DNA from: Dankookia rubra
GTDB taxonomy: Bacteria > Pseudomonadota > Alphaproteobacteria > Acetobacterales > Acetobacteraceae
DNA: 64,000 nt
Direction: 5' to 3'
NCBI RefSeq assembly: GCF_004355005.1
Contig: NZ_SMSJ01000016.1
Span: 1-64,000 of the forward strand
Positions 6,940 through 18,253 of the stretch are shown here, one piece after another (the first letter of the stretch is position 1; each line of letters starts with the position of its first letter). The notes under the pieces were generated by a model. That model saw nothing but the letters and a program-made list of their open reading frames with translations. It did no database searches and was not told the DNA's origin. A program made the translations under genes and the position numbers.

Positions 6940-8522
6940 GGCGACGCGCCTGCGGACCGCCACGGCTCGGCCAGGACAGCCTCCTCCCCGCCACACCGGA
7001 GCCTGACGCCGGACCGGCGGGGGAGCCCGCCATCTCCCGCCGCATCGCCGCCCTGCACCTCCCCTGGCTGCCGGTCGAGCGACTGTGCCTGACCGGTTTC
7101 GCCGCGATCTGGACCACCGAGGGCAGCCGCCGTGCCCTCGTCGCCGTCAGCCCGGCGGCGGCCGCCGCCGGTCTCCACCCTGGCCAGGCCCTGGCCGATG
7201 CCCAGGCCATCCTGCCCGAACTCGCGCTGCACCCGCATGTGCCGGAAGCAGATGCCGCCTGGCTGCGACGCTTGGCGCATTGGGCACGCTGCATCACCCC
7301 GCTGCCGGCGCTTGACCCGCCGGACGGGCTGCTGCTGGACATCACCGGCATCGCCCACCTGCATGGTGGGGAGGAGGCGCTGCGCCGCGCCCTCGTCGCC
7401 CGCTTCGCCCGCGCCGGCGTCACGGTGCAGGCCGCCATCGCCGGCACGGCGGATTGCGCCGCGGGCCTGGCGCGCGCCGGCGTCGGGATCGTCGTGCCGC
7501 CGGGCGAGGCGGCGATCGCTGTCGCCCCCCTGCCCCTGCAGGCGCTGCGCCTGCCGCCGGCCAGCATTGCCGCGCTGCACCGGCTCGGCCTGCGCCGCGT
7601 CGGCGACTTGCTGCGGCAGCCGCGCGGGCCGCTGGCCAAACGCTTCGGGCTGGCGCTGCTGGCGACGCTCGATGCCGCCACCGGCCTCCGCCCGCGCCCG
7701 CTCCGCCCGCTGCGGCCGCCGCCCGACTTCCTGGCGGCGCGCGACTTCCTTGAACCGGTGGTGACGCGCGAGGCGATCGACGCCACCCTCGTCGTGCTGC
7801 TGCCCGAGCTCTGCCGGCAGTTGCAGGAGGCCGGCCAGGGCGCCCGCCGCTTCCTGCTGCACGCCTTCCGCGTCGATGGCGTGGTGCAGCTGGCGGTGAT
7901 CGGCACCGGCCTGCCGGCGCGCGACCCCCGCCACATCGCCCGCCTGTTCCGCGAGAAGCTGGAGGGGCTGGAACCCGGCTTCGGCTTCGAGCGGCTGGCG
8001 CTGGAGGCCCGCGCCTGCGCGCCGCTGACGGCGGCGCAGGCCGCGCTGCCCGGCGAGGGCGGCGCCTCCGCCGATACGCGCCGGCAGAGCCTGGCGGAGC
8101 TGCTCGACCGCCTCACCCAGCGCGTCGAGGTCTGGCGCCTAGCGCCGCGCGCCAGCCATTGGCCGGAGCGCGCGATCTTCCGCGTCGGCCCTTTCGAAAG
8201 CGTGCTGCCGCCCCCCGGCTGGCCCGGCAGTGGGCCGCGCCCGGTGCGGCTGCTGCGCCGGCCGGTGCGGCTGTCCGCCGTTGCGCTGCTGCCGGATGCG
8301 CCGCCCTCCCTGCTGCGGCTCGGCCGCGCCTCCTGGCGGGTGCTGCGGGCGGAGGGGCCGGAGCGCATCGCACCGGAATGGTGGCGGGACCGGCCGGGGC
8401 GGCCCTTCCGCGACTACTACCGGGTACAACTGGTCACGGGCGCGCGGCTCTGGGTCTGCCGCTCCGGCATCGCGGTGCCGGGAGAGGAGACGCAATGGTG
8501 GCTGCATGGGCGGTTCGAATGA
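6936..8522 (+). CDS. imuB: ImuB, inactive Y-family polymerase-like protein
   Basis: A 528-residue ImuB, the adaptor that links the replication clamp, ImuA and DnaE2. After a roughly 35-residue poorly conserved N-terminus the Y-family fold begins (RRIAALHLPWLPVERL). The region where an active polymerase carries its first metal ligands reads LHLPWLPVER, without the acidic residues, as expected for ImuB. LLLDITGIAHLHGGEEAL follows at about residue 130, and a little-finger-like C-terminus ends in WRVLRAEGPERIAPEWW...RDYYRVQLVTGARLWVCR. The length is normal. It appears intact, in contrast to the downstream dnaE2. Confidence 0.9.
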   Translation: MRRRACGPPRLGQDSLLPATPEPDAGPAGEPAISRRIAALHLPWLPVERLCLTGFAAIWTTEGSRRALVAVSPAAAAAGLHPGQALADAQAILPELALHPHVPEADAAWLRRLAHWARCITPLPALDPPDGLLLDITGIAHLHGGEEALRRALVARFARAGVTVQAAIAGTADCAAGLARAGVGIVVPPGEAAIAVAPLPLQALRLPPASIAALHRLGLRRVGDLLRQPRGPLAKRFGLALLATLDAATGLRPRPLRPLRPPPDFLAARDFLEPVVTREAIDATLVVLLPELCRQLQEAGQGARRFLLHAFRVDGVVQLAVIGTGLPARDPRHIARLFREKLEGLEPGFGFERLALEARACAPLTAAQAALPGEGGASADTRRQSLAELLDRLTQRVEVWRLAPRASHWPERAIFRVGPFESVLPPPGWPGSGPRPVRLLRRPVRLSAVALLPDAPPSLLRLGRASWRVLRAEGPERIAPEWWRDRPGRPFRDYYRVQLVTGARLWVCRSGIAVPGEETQWWLHGRFE

Positions 8523-8527
8523 TGCAA

Positions 8528-8572
8528 AGGGGCGCTGCCCCTCTGAACTCCCCGCCAAAGGCCGAAAGGCCT
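8528..8572. repeat. double-hairpin intergenic element between imuB and dnaE2
   Basis: Two perfect hairpins lie in the 72-base gap: AGGGGC-GCT-GCCCCT (8528-8542) and AGGCC-GAAA-GGCCT (8559-8572). The second closes a GAAA tetraloop. They resemble the short palindromic elements often dispersed between genes in high-GC alphaproteobacteria, but no second good copy was found in this window, so repeat status is inference. Placed inside the operon, the element could attenuate or process the message ahead of dnaE2. Confidence 0.4.
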
Positions 8573-8594
8573 CTGGACACCTCGAGTCTGCAAG

Positions 8595-11500
8595 ATGACC
8601 GGCGGATTCGCCGAACTGGCCGCGCTGTCGAATTTCAGCTTCCTCGACGGCGCTTCGCATCCGCAGGAATTGGTCGCGACGGCGAAGGCGCTGGGCCATG
8701 CCGCCATCGGCATCGCCGACCACAACAGCTTCGCGGGACTGGTGCGCGGTACCGTGGCGGCGGAGCAGGCGGGGATCCAATTCGTCCCTGGCGCGCGCGT
8801 CACGCTGCTGGATGGCTGCGTCTATCTCGCCTGGCCGACCGATCGCGCCGCTTATGGCAGGCTCTCGCACCTGCTCTCGACCGGCCGGATGCAGGCGCCA
8901 AAGGGCGAGTGCCACATCGCGCGGGACACGCTGCTCGCTGCGGCCGAGGGCATGGTCCTGGCGCTGGTCCCGCCCGACGATCCGGATGACAGCTTCGCTC
9001 GACGCCTAGCGCGCGATGCCGCTGTGCTGCGCCGCAGCCTTGCCCTGCCGCTGTTCTGCGCCGCGCGGCACCGCTATCGCGGCGACGACCGCAAGCGGCT
9101 CGACCGTCTCGCCGCCATGGCGAGCGCGGCCGGCGCACCGCTGCTGGCCACCGGTGCCGCACGCTACCATCAGGCGGACCGCCGCCGCCTGGCCGACGTG
9201 CTCGCCGCCATCCGGCTCGGCACCACCGTCGATGCGCTGGGCTATGCGGCGGAACGCAATGCCGAGGCGCATCTGAAGCCCGCCGCCGAGATGCGCCGGC
9301 TCTTCGCCGGGCACGAGGATGCCATCGACGCCACGCTGCGCGTCGCTGCCGCCTGCCGGTTTTCCCTGCGCGAGCTGGCCTATGAATACCCCGACGAGAT
9401 CCTCGAGCCCGGGCTGACGCCGCAGCAGAGCCTGGCGAAGCGCGTGGCCGAGGCCGCCGCGGCGAAATGGCCGGAGGGCCCGCCGGGCAAGGTCGCGGCA
9501 CAGCTCGACTACGAGCTCGGCCTGATCGAGCGCATGGGCTACGCGCCCTATTTCCTGACGGTGCACGAGATTGTCCGCTACGCCGTTGGCGAGGGCATCC
9601 TTTGCCAGGGCCGCGGCTCGGCGGCCAATTCCGCGGTTTGCTACGTGCTCGGCATCACTTCGGTGGACCCGAGCAAGCATACGCTGCTGTTCGAGCGCTT
9701 CATCAGCGAGTCGAGGAACGAGCCCCCCGATATCGACGTGGATTTCGAGCACGAACGGCGCGAGGAGGTGATCCAGCATATCTATCGGTGCTATGGCCGC
9801 GACCGTGCTGCCATCGCCGCCACGCTGATCCGCTACCGCGACCGCAGCGCGATCCGCGAGGTCGGCAAGGCCATGGGCCTGTCGGAGGACGTGACGGGGC
9901 GGCTGGCGAAATCCGTCTGGGGCGCCGGCGGCGCCTCCATCGCCGAGATCGCCACCGACCAGGGGCTGCATCCGGACGAGGATCCCCGCCTGGCGCTGGC
10001 CTGCGAACTGACCGAGGAGCTGCTGGACTTCCCCCGCCACCTGGCGACGCATGTCGGCGGCTTCGTTATCACCCGGGGCCGGCTGACGGAGCTCGCCATC
10101 GTCACCAGGGCGGCGATGGCGGACCGTCACACCATCGAATGGGACAAGGACGACATCGAGGCGTTGAGGATCCTCAAGGTCGATGTGCTCGGCTTGGGCA
10201 TGCTGAGCTGCATCCGCCGCGCCTTCGACCTGGTCGAGCTGCATCGCGGCACCAGGCTGACCCTGCAATCCGTGCCGCAGGACAATGCCGAGACCTATGC
10301 CATGCTGCGCCGCGCCGACAGCCTCGGCGTCTTCCAGGTCGAAAGCCGGGCGCAAATGAACATGCTGCCGCGCCTCAGGCCCAAGGAGTTCTACGACCTG
10401 GTCATCCAGGTGGCGATCGTCCGGCCCGGCCCGATTCAGGGCGACATGGTGCATCCCTACCTGCGGCGACGGAGCGGCGAGGAGGAGCCGGACTATCCCT
10501 CGGAGACGCTGCGCCCGGTGCTGGAGAAGACCCTTGGCGTGCCGCTCTTCCAGGAGCAGGCGATGCAGATCGCCATCACCGGCGCCGGCTTCACCCCGGC
10601 CCGCGCCGACGAGCTGCGCCGCGCCATGGCGACCTTCCGCCATGTCGGCACCATCTGGCAGTTCCGCCAGGAATTCACCGCCGGCATGGCGCGGAACGGC
10701 ATCGACGAGGACTTCGCCGATCGCTGCTTCCGCCAGATCGAGGGCTTCGGCACTTATGGCTTCCCCGAAAGCCACGCCGCCGCCTTCGCCCAGCTGGTCT
10801 ATGTCTCCGCCTGGCTGAAGCGCTGGCACCCGGCGGCCTTCGCCTGCGCCCTGCTGAACAGCCAGCCCATGGGCTTCTACGCTCCGGCGCAGATCGTCCG
10901 CGACGCGCGGGAGCATGGCGTGCGCGTCCTGGCCGCTGATGCGCTGGAAAGCGACTGAAACTGCTCGCTGGAACCCGATCCGGACAGTGAAGGCGGTTTC
11001 GCGCTCCGCCTCGGTCTGCGCCAGGTGCAGGGCTTTCCCGAGGCCGCGGCGAAGCGCATCGTCGCGGCCCGCCCGGCGCGGTCGCTGGCCGACCTCATCC
11101 ACCGCGCCGCACTCGATCGCGGCGCGGTGGAGCGGCTGGCGGAGGCGGATGCCTTCCGCTCCCTCGGCCTCGGCCGCCGCGCCGCGCTGTGGGAGGCCGC
11201 GGCGGTCGAGACCCCTGCCCCGCTGCAGGGCGAGTTGTTCGAACCCGCTGCCAGCCTGCCCGCCGCCACCGCCGGAGAGGAGACGGTGCTGGACTACACC
11301 TCGACCGGCCTCTCGCTGCGGCACCACCCACTGGCCCTGCTGCGGCCGCTGCTGGATGCCGAAAACCTGGCCGATACCCGCGTGCTGAACGCGGCCAGGC
11401 GCGGCGCCTGGATCCGCCTGCCCGGCCTGGTGCTGGTGCGGCAGCGCCCGGGCAGCGCCAAGGGCGTGGTCTTCTTCACGGTCGAGGACGAATGGGGCGT

Positions 11501-11795
11501 CGCCAACCTGGTCGTCTACCCCGACCTCGCCCGCGAATTCCGCGCGGCAGTCGTCGCCGCCCGGCTGGTCGTGGCGGAAGGCCGGGTCGAGCGGCTGGAT
11601 GCCGCGGTGCCGATCATCCACCTGATCGTGCGGCGGCTGATCGACCGCTCGGCGCTGCTGGCCGGTCTCGCCGCGCTCGACGATCCGGCGCAGGGCCCCT
11701 GGCGCCGCGCCCTGGCCCGCGCCGACGAGGTCGAGAAGCCCGATCTGCGCGGCGATCCGCGGGTGAAGCTGCCGCCGAGCCGGGACTTCCACTGA
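8595..11795 (+). pseudogene. dnaE2: error-prone DNA polymerase DnaE2 (ImuC) with in-frame TGA
   Basis: The full frame would encode 1066 residues, the normal size of DnaE2, the SOS error-prone C-family polymerase. The PHP domain is at residues 1-200 ([11 protein letters not shown]...[13 protein letters not shown]). The catalytic aspartates are visible in [15 protein letters not shown] (about 376-390), and the third in KVDVLGLG (about 530). At codon 788 (10956-10958) the frame reads GAC TGA AAC TGC, where the family has a conserved Ser-Asp-Trp-x-Cys; TGG to TGA is a single-base change. The same frame then continues without a gap through the helix-hairpin-helix and OB-fold region to 11795. A 787-residue truncated product would keep the active site but lose about 278 residues. 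It may be a true nonsense mutation or a sequencing error; readthrough is possible but unsupported. Confidence 0.85.
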
Positions 11796-11842
11796 ACGGC
11801 AACGGCTTGTTACCCTCTCGGCCGATCCAGGAGATGATCCCG

Positions 11843-12214
11843 ATGGGATTCCAGCAGGCGATCGCCGTTTGCTTCTCGAAATACGCAGTCTTCGAGGGCC
11901 GCGCCCGCCGCTCCGAATACTGGTGGTTCTTCGTCTTCAACATTCTGATGCACGGCGCGACCGGGCTGCTGGACGTCGTCATCTTCGGCGGCGAGAGCGG
12001 CGGCCTGCTGAACGGCCTCTACAGCTTGGTGGTCCTGCTGCCCGGCCTTGGCGTGGGCGTACGGCGGCTGCACGACACTAACCACAGCGGCTGGTGGCTG
12101 CTCATCTCCCTAGTGCCGCTGGTCGGCTTCATCCTGCTGATCGTCTGGCTGGCCCGCGCCGGCGATACCGGGCCGAACCGCTTCGGCCCGGACCCGGTCG
12201 CCACCGGCACATGA
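11843..12214 (+). CDS. DUF805 inner-membrane protein
   Basis: A 123-residue DUF805 (YhaH/YhaI-like) membrane protein of unknown function. The family pattern is clear: an N-terminal amphipathic region CFSKYAVFEGRARRSEYWWF, several membrane segments (about residues 25-48, 55-75 and 85-108), the GVRRLHDTNHSGWWLL motif, and a C-terminal RAGDTGPNRFGPDP. An alternative start 9 bases upstream (MIP...) is less likely, because family members begin at MGF. It follows dnaE2 by 47 bases but is probably unrelated in function. Confidence 0.9.
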   Translation: MGFQQAIAVCFSKYAVFEGRARRSEYWWFFVFNILMHGATGLLDVVIFGGESGGLLNGLYSLVVLLPGLGVGVRRLHDTNHSGWWLLISLVPLVGFILLIVWLARAGDTGPNRFGPDPVATGT

Positions 12215-12235
12215 GCCGGACCCGAGCGACAGTAT

Positions 12236-12252
12236 TTGCGACTAAGTCGCAA
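12236..12252. promoter_or_regulatory. 17-bp perfect palindrome, Fur/Mur-like operator
   Basis: TTGCGACT-A-AGTCGCAA is a perfect inverted repeat with 8-bp arms around a single central base, 32 bases upstream of the gene at 12285. Its form is close to the TGCGA-N5-TCGCA type sites described for Fur-family regulators in Rhodospirillales-type alphaproteobacteria. This suggests metal (iron) control of the downstream small membrane genes. The palindrome is seen directly; the regulator is inference. Confidence 0.6.
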
Positions 12253-12284
12253 TTGCGGTAAGTCTCCGCTCAGGAGGACCCCCG

Positions 12285-12722
12285 ATGGCGACGCATGGAC
12301 TCCCCGCCTGGCCCTGGGCCGACACCCCGGCCGAAACCCTGCCGCCGCCCGAGCGCCTGCTGCTCGACGGCATCCGCCTCTGGGCCGAGGCGGCCCGCCG
12401 CGGTGAGCCACCCTTGCCCGCGCCCCGCCTGCCCTTCATCGCCGAGGGGGCCGGGGCCGCCCTCGTCCCATTGGATGCGCTGATGCGCGGCGCCGGCGAC
12501 GCGCTGACCGCCGCCTGCCCGCTCTGCCCGCGCGTCGCGCCGGCCGAGGCTCGCCTGCTGCTCGGCTGCGCCCTGACCCAGCGCGGCGCGCGGCGGGAGG
12601 CCTTCGCCCTGTTGCTGCACCATCTGCCGCCCCTGGCGGCGCAACAGGCGCTTGCCGCCGCAATCCCGCTCGGCATCGCCCTTGCCGGGGCCGGGCTGCT
12701 GCTGCGCAATCCACTGCGCTGA
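12285..12722 (+). CDS. hypothetical protein with C-terminal membrane segment
   Basis: A 145-residue protein that was not recognised. It begins with proline-rich sequence (GLPAWPWADTPAETLPPPERLLLDGIRLW). It has one CPLCP motif (about residues 83-87) that could bind metal, and then a predicted membrane-spanning segment at the C-terminus (LAAAIPLGIALAGAGLLL, about 124-141). A strong AGGAGGA ribosome binding site lies 6 bases before the ATG, and a Fur-like palindrome lies 32 bases upstream. It is followed after 35 bases by the DUF2585 gene. The promoter element, ribosome site and high coding quality make it a real gene; a tail-anchored cytosolic domain with a possible metal site is all that can be said. 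Confidence 0.7.
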   Translation: MATHGLPAWPWADTPAETLPPPERLLLDGIRLWAEAARRGEPPLPAPRLPFIAEGAGAALVPLDALMRGAGDALTAACPLCPRVAPAEARLLLGCALTQRGARREAFALLLHHLPPLAAQQALAAAIPLGIALAGAGLLLRNPLR

Positions 12723-12757
12723 TAGCCGAAGCGGGCAAATCGTTCCACACTGCGTCC

Positions 12758-13315
12758 ATGCCCGCCCGGACTTGGCCGCTGCTCGGCCTGCTGCTGATCC
12801 TTGCCGCCGCCGCCATCGAGCTCGCCATGGGGCGGGAGCCCTGGTGCCGCTGCGGCACGATCCGGCTCTGGGCCAATGCAGCGAACAGTCCGGAGAACTC
12901 GCAGCAGCTCGCCGACTGGTACACGCTCTCGCACATCGTGCATGGGCTGCTCTTCTATGCCGCCCTGGCGCTGGCCCTGCCCCGCCTGCCGCTCGGCCCA
13001 CGCGCGCTGGTCGCGCTCGCCGTCGAGGCAGCCTGGGAGATCGCCGAGAACAGCAGCTGGGTCATCGACCGCTACCGCACCGCGACCATCGCACTCCACT
13101 ACTACGGCGACAGCGTCTTGAACTCGGTCAGCGACATGCTGGCGATGCTGCTCGGCTTCTGGCTGGCGGCGCGCCTGCCCGCCTGGCTCTCGGTGCTGCT
13201 GGCGATCGGGCTGGAATTGCTGGCACTGGCGGTGATCCGGGACAACCTCACGCTCAACGTGCTGATGCTGGTCTGGCCGCTGCCTGCGATCCGCGATTGG
13301 CAGGCAGGCCCCTGA
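12758..13315 (+). CDS. DUF2585 (UPF0314) membrane protein
   Basis: A 185-residue inner-membrane protein of the UPF0314/DUF2585 family, function unknown. Conserved blocks include GREPWCRCGTIRLWANAANSP at about residues 24-44, NSQQLADWYTLSHIVHGLLFY at about 45-66, and AWEIAENSSWVIDRYR at about 90-106. Four or five membrane helices are expected (about 7-22, 57-75, 125-140, 143-160). The length matches the family. It probably shares the transcript of the upstream hypothetical gene and hence possibly its metal-responsive control. Confidence 0.88.
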   Translation: MPARTWPLLGLLLILAAAAIELAMGREPWCRCGTIRLWANAANSPENSQQLADWYTLSHIVHGLLFYAALALALPRLPLGPRALVALAVEAAWEIAENSSWVIDRYRTATIALHYYGDSVLNSVSDMLAMLLGFWLAARLPAWLSVLLAIGLELLALAVIRDNLTLNVLMLVWPLPAIRDWQAGP

Positions 13316-13318
13316 TGC

Positions 13319-13482
13319 TCAACGCCCGCCCGGCACCGCGGCCGTCGCCACGAAGGAAATGGAGAGGGTGAAGAGCAGCGCTCGCCCGTCCGAACGAACT
13401 GCGGTGCCTGGGCTTCCAGCGGCGGGGCTGGCTTGGTCTCAAAGAGGACATTCGTCACGATCGGCTGGAGGGAGGCTGCCAT
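13319..13482 (-). pseudogene. possible small membrane protein gene with a frameshift
   Basis: A minus-strand reading begins at an ATG (13482) with GGGGCGGAG just upstream, 24 bases after the mccA stop. It gives about 32 residues ending ...AQAPQFVRT. A second frame then reads GRALLFTLSISFVATAAVPGG, a convincing single membrane helix, and stops at 13319, only 3 bases from the convergent DUF2585 stop. No start codon exists in the second frame, so one frameshift would join the two into a protein of about 54 residues. The exact abutment to the neighbour's stop argues for a once-real gene; chance cannot be excluded. Confidence 0.35.
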
Positions 13483-13506
13483 GGCTCCGCCCCTTCCCGC
13501 CGCAGG

Positions 13507-15468
<1,962 letters not shown>

Positions 15469-15473
15469 AGCCG

Positions 15474-17081
15474 TCACATCCGGAACACGCCGAAGCGCGT
15501 CGGCGCTGTCGGTGCATTGGCGGCGGCGGCGAGACCGAGGCCCAGCACGTCCCGTGTCAGGGCGGGATCGATGATGCCATCGTCCCAAAGCCGGGCTGTG
15601 GCGTAGTAGGGGTCGCCCTGCAGCTCGTACTGCGCGCGAATCGGCGCCTTGAAGCTTTCCTCCTCCTCGATGGGCCAGGTCTTGCCGGCGGCTTCCAAGT
15701 TGTCGCGCCGGACGGTGGCAAGGACGCTGGCGGCCTGCTCGCCCCCCATGACGGAGATGCGGCTGTTCGGCCAGGTGAAGAGCAGCCGCGGCGAATAGGC
15801 ACGGCCGCACATGCCGTAATTTCCGGCGCCGAAGCTGCCGCCGATAATGACGGTGAATTTCGGCACGCTGGTGGTGGCGACCGCCGTGACCAGCTTGGCG
15901 CCATCCTTGGCGATGCCACCGGTTTCGTACTTACGCCCGACCATGAAGCCGGCGATGTTCTGCAGGAAGACCAGCGGGATGTTGCGCTGGCTGCAGAGCT
16001 CGACGAAATGCGCACCCTTCTGCGCGGATTCGGAAAACAGGATGCCGTTGTTGGCGATGATGCCGACCGGCCGCCCCCAGACCCGGGCGAAGCCGCAGAC
16101 CAGCGTCGCGCCGAAGCGGGCCTTGAACTCGTCGAGTTCCGAGCCGTCGACGATGCGTGCGATCACTTCCCGGACGTCGTAGGGCTGGCGGACATCCTTC
16201 GGGACGATGCCGTGCAGCTCGGCCGGATCGTAGCGCGGCGGGACGGGCGCCGTCAGGTCGCTGCCCGGCGGCCGGGTCGGCGCCAGATGGCCCACGATGC
16301 GGCGCGCGAGGCCCAGCGCATGCATGTCGTCCGCGGCGAAATGGTCAGCAACGCCGGACAGCCGCGTATGCACATCGGCGCCGCCGAGATCCTCGGCTGT
16401 GACGATCTCCCCTGTCGCGGCCTTCACCAGCGGCGGTCCGGCAAGGAAGATGGTTCCCTGGTTGCGGACGATGATCGCCTCGTCGCACATCGCGGGCACA
16501 TAGGCGCCACCGGCGGTGCAGCTGCCCATCACCACCGCGACCTGCGGGATGCCGAGCGACGACATGGTCGCCTGGTTGAAGAAAATCCGGCCAAAATGAT
16601 CGCGGTCAGGAAAGATCTCGTCCTGGTTCGGCAGGTTCGCGCCGCCGCTGTCCACGAGATAAAGGCAGGGCAGCCGGTTCTGCTGCGCGACTTCCTGCGC
16701 CCGAAGGTGCTTCTTGACTGTGATAGGGTAGTAGGTGCCGCCCTTCACCGTGGCGTCGTTGGCGACGATGACGCATTCACGCCCGGCCACACGGCCGATA
16801 CCGGTGATCATGCCACCCGCCGGCACCTCACCGCCATGCATCCCATGCGCCGCGAGTGGCGAGAGTTCGAGAAACGGCGCGCCGGGGTCGAGCAGCCGCT
16901 CGACGCGTTCCCGTGGCAGCAGCTTGCCGCGCGAGAGGTGGCGGGTGCGCGAAGCCTCGGGCCCACCCAGTGCGGCCGCTGCGGTGCGCTCGTCGAGTTG
17001 CGCCAGAAGCGTCCGCATATGCGCAGCATTGGCACGGAATTCGACGCCGCGGGTATCGAGGGCGGAGGTGAGCACACTCAT
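15474..17081 (-). CDS. mccB: methylcrotonoyl-CoA carboxylase, carboxyltransferase (beta) subunit
   Basis: A 535-residue carboxyltransferase, the usual length for MccB. Features include [17 protein letters not shown] near residue 52, the acyl-CoA oxyanion region [18 protein letters not shown] (about 187-204), and the carboxybiotin side [26 protein letters not shown] with [38 protein letters not shown] is typical of the methylcrotonyl- rather than the propionyl-CoA enzyme. It would transfer CO2 from MccA's biotin to 3-methylcrotonyl-CoA to give 3-methylglutaconyl-CoA. Its start overlaps the ivd stop by 4 bases. Confidence 0.93.
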   Translation of the reverse strand: MSVLTSALDTRGVEFRANAAHMRTLLAQLDERTAAAALGGPEASRTRHLSRGKLLPRERVERLLDPGAPFLELSPLAAHGMHGGEVPAGGMITGIGRVAGRECVIVANDATVKGGTYYPITVKKHLRAQEVAQQNRLPCLYLVDSGGANLPNQDEIFPDRDHFGRIFFNQATMSSLGIPQVAVVMGSCTAGGAYVPAMCDEAIIVRNQGTIFLAGPPLVKAATGEIVTAEDLGGADVHTRLSGVADHFAADDMHALGLARRIVGHLAPTRPPGSDLTAPVPPRYDPAELHGIVPKDVRQPYDVREVIARIVDGSELDEFKARFGATLVCGFARVWGRPVGIIANNGILFSESAQKGAHFVELCSQRNIPLVFLQNIAGFMVGRKYETGGIAKDGAKLVTAVATTSVPKFTVIIGGSFGAGNYGMCGRAYSPRLLFTWPNSRISVMGGEQAASVLATVRRDNLEAAGKTWPIEEEESFKAPIRAQYELQGDPYYATARLWDDGIIDPALTRDVLGLGLAAAANAPTAPTRFGVFRM

Positions 17082-18253
17082 GCGGTTTCCCGGAACAATT
17101 CTCGGCCGATCAGCATGCGGCGGATCTCGCTGGTACCGGCGCCGATCTCGTAGAGCTTGGCGTCGCGCAGCAGGCGGCCGGTCGGGCTATCGTTGATGTA
17201 GCCCATGCCGCCGAGGATCTGGATGGCATCGAGCGCGATCCGCGTCGCCGCCTCCGCCGCATAGAGTATCGCGCCCGCGGCATCCTTCCGCGTCGCCTGG
17301 CCACGGTCGCAGGACCGCGCGACAGCATAGACATAGGCACGGCAGGCATTCAGCGCCGTGTACATATCGGCAACCTTGCCCTGGATCAGCTGGAACTCGC
17401 CGATTGCCTGGCCGAACTGCTTGCGTTCGTGGATATAGGGCACCACGACATCGAGCGCGGCCTGCATGATGCCGATCGGCCCCGCCGCCAGCACGGCGCG
17501 TTCGTAGTCGAGCCCCGACATGAGCACGCGCACGCCGTCATTCACCTTGCCGAGGACATTTTCGGCCGGGACTTCGCAATCCTCGAAGACCAACTCGCTG
17601 GTCGGGCTGCCACGCATGCCAAGCTTGTCGAGCTTCTGCGCCGGGAGGAACCCCTTGAAGCCCTTCTCGATCAGGAAGGCGGTGATGCCCCGCGGCCCGG
17701 CATCGAGGTCGGTCTTGGCATAGACCACCAACGTCTCGGCATAATGCGCGTTGGTGATCCAAAGCTTGGTGCCGTTCAGCACATAGCGATCGCCGCGCTT
17801 CTCGGCCCGCAGCTTCATGGATACGACATCGGAACCGGCCCCCGGCTCGCTCATCGCCAAGGCGCCGAGATGCTCGCCGGTAATCAGCTTCGGCAGGTAG
17901 CGCCGCTTCTGCTCCTCGGTCCCGTTCCGGCTGATCTGGTTGACGCAAAGATTGGAGTGGGCGCCGTAGGAGAGGCCGACGGAGGCGCTGGCCCGGCTGA
18001 TTTCCTCCATCGCCACGCAATGGGCCAGGTAGCCCATATCCGCACCGCCCCATTGCTCGCTGACGGTGATGCCGTGCAGGCCGAGCGTGCCCATCTCCGG
18101 CCAGAGATGGCGGGGGAACTCGTCCGTACGATCGATCTCTGCGGCAATCGGCGCGACTCGCGCATCGGCGAAGCCGCGCACGCTGGCGCGCAGCATGTCG
18201 ATCTCCTCACCGAGGCCGAAATCAAGGCCGGGGATGGTGGCATTGCCGGACAT
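17078..18253 (-). CDS. ivd: isovaleryl-CoA dehydrogenase
   Basis: A 391-residue acyl-CoA dehydrogenase that oxidises isovaleryl-CoA to 3-methylcrotonyl-CoA with FAD. Family motifs are [16 protein letters not shown] and the C-terminal [22 protein letters not shown]. The catalytic glutamate sits in [12 protein letters not shown] (about residue 251), the position used by isovaleryl-CoA dehydrogenases; in short- and medium-chain enzymes it lies near the C-terminus. This makes the substrate call stronger than usual. The start at MSGNATIP is preferred over a Met 24 bases upstream. Its end overlaps mccB by 4 bases and its start shares a base with the upstream acyl-CoA synthetase. Confidence 0.93.
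   Translation of the reverse strand: MSGNATIPGLDFGLGEEIDMLRASVRGFADARVAPIAAEIDRTDEFPRHLWPEMGTLGLHGITVSEQWGGADMGYLAHCVAMEEISRASASVGLSYGAHSNLCVNQISRNGTEEQKRRYLPKLITGEHLGALAMSEPGAGSDVVSMKLRAEKRGDRYVLNGTKLWITNAHYAETLVVYAKTDLDAGPRGITAFLIEKGFKGFLPAQKLDKLGMRGSPTSELVFEDCEVPAENVLGKVNDGVRVLMSGLDYERAVLAAGPIGIMQAALDVVVPYIHERKQFGQAIGEFQLIQGKVADMYTALNACRAYVYAVARSCDRGQATRKDAAGAILYAAEAATRIALDAIQILGGMGYINDSPTGRLLRDAKLYEIGAGTSEIRRMLIGRELFRETA

Noticed and set aside
10956-10958. Selenocysteine or programmed readthrough at the dnaE2 TGA
   Set aside because: DnaE2 is not a selenoprotein family, no obvious SECIS-like hairpin follows, and the conserved residue at this place is tryptophan, which differs from TGA by one base.
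9006-11792. A 928-residue open frame antisense to dnaE2
   Set aside because: It is a GC-driven shadow of dnaE2 with no family similarity. The plus strand has clear polymerase motifs across the whole length.
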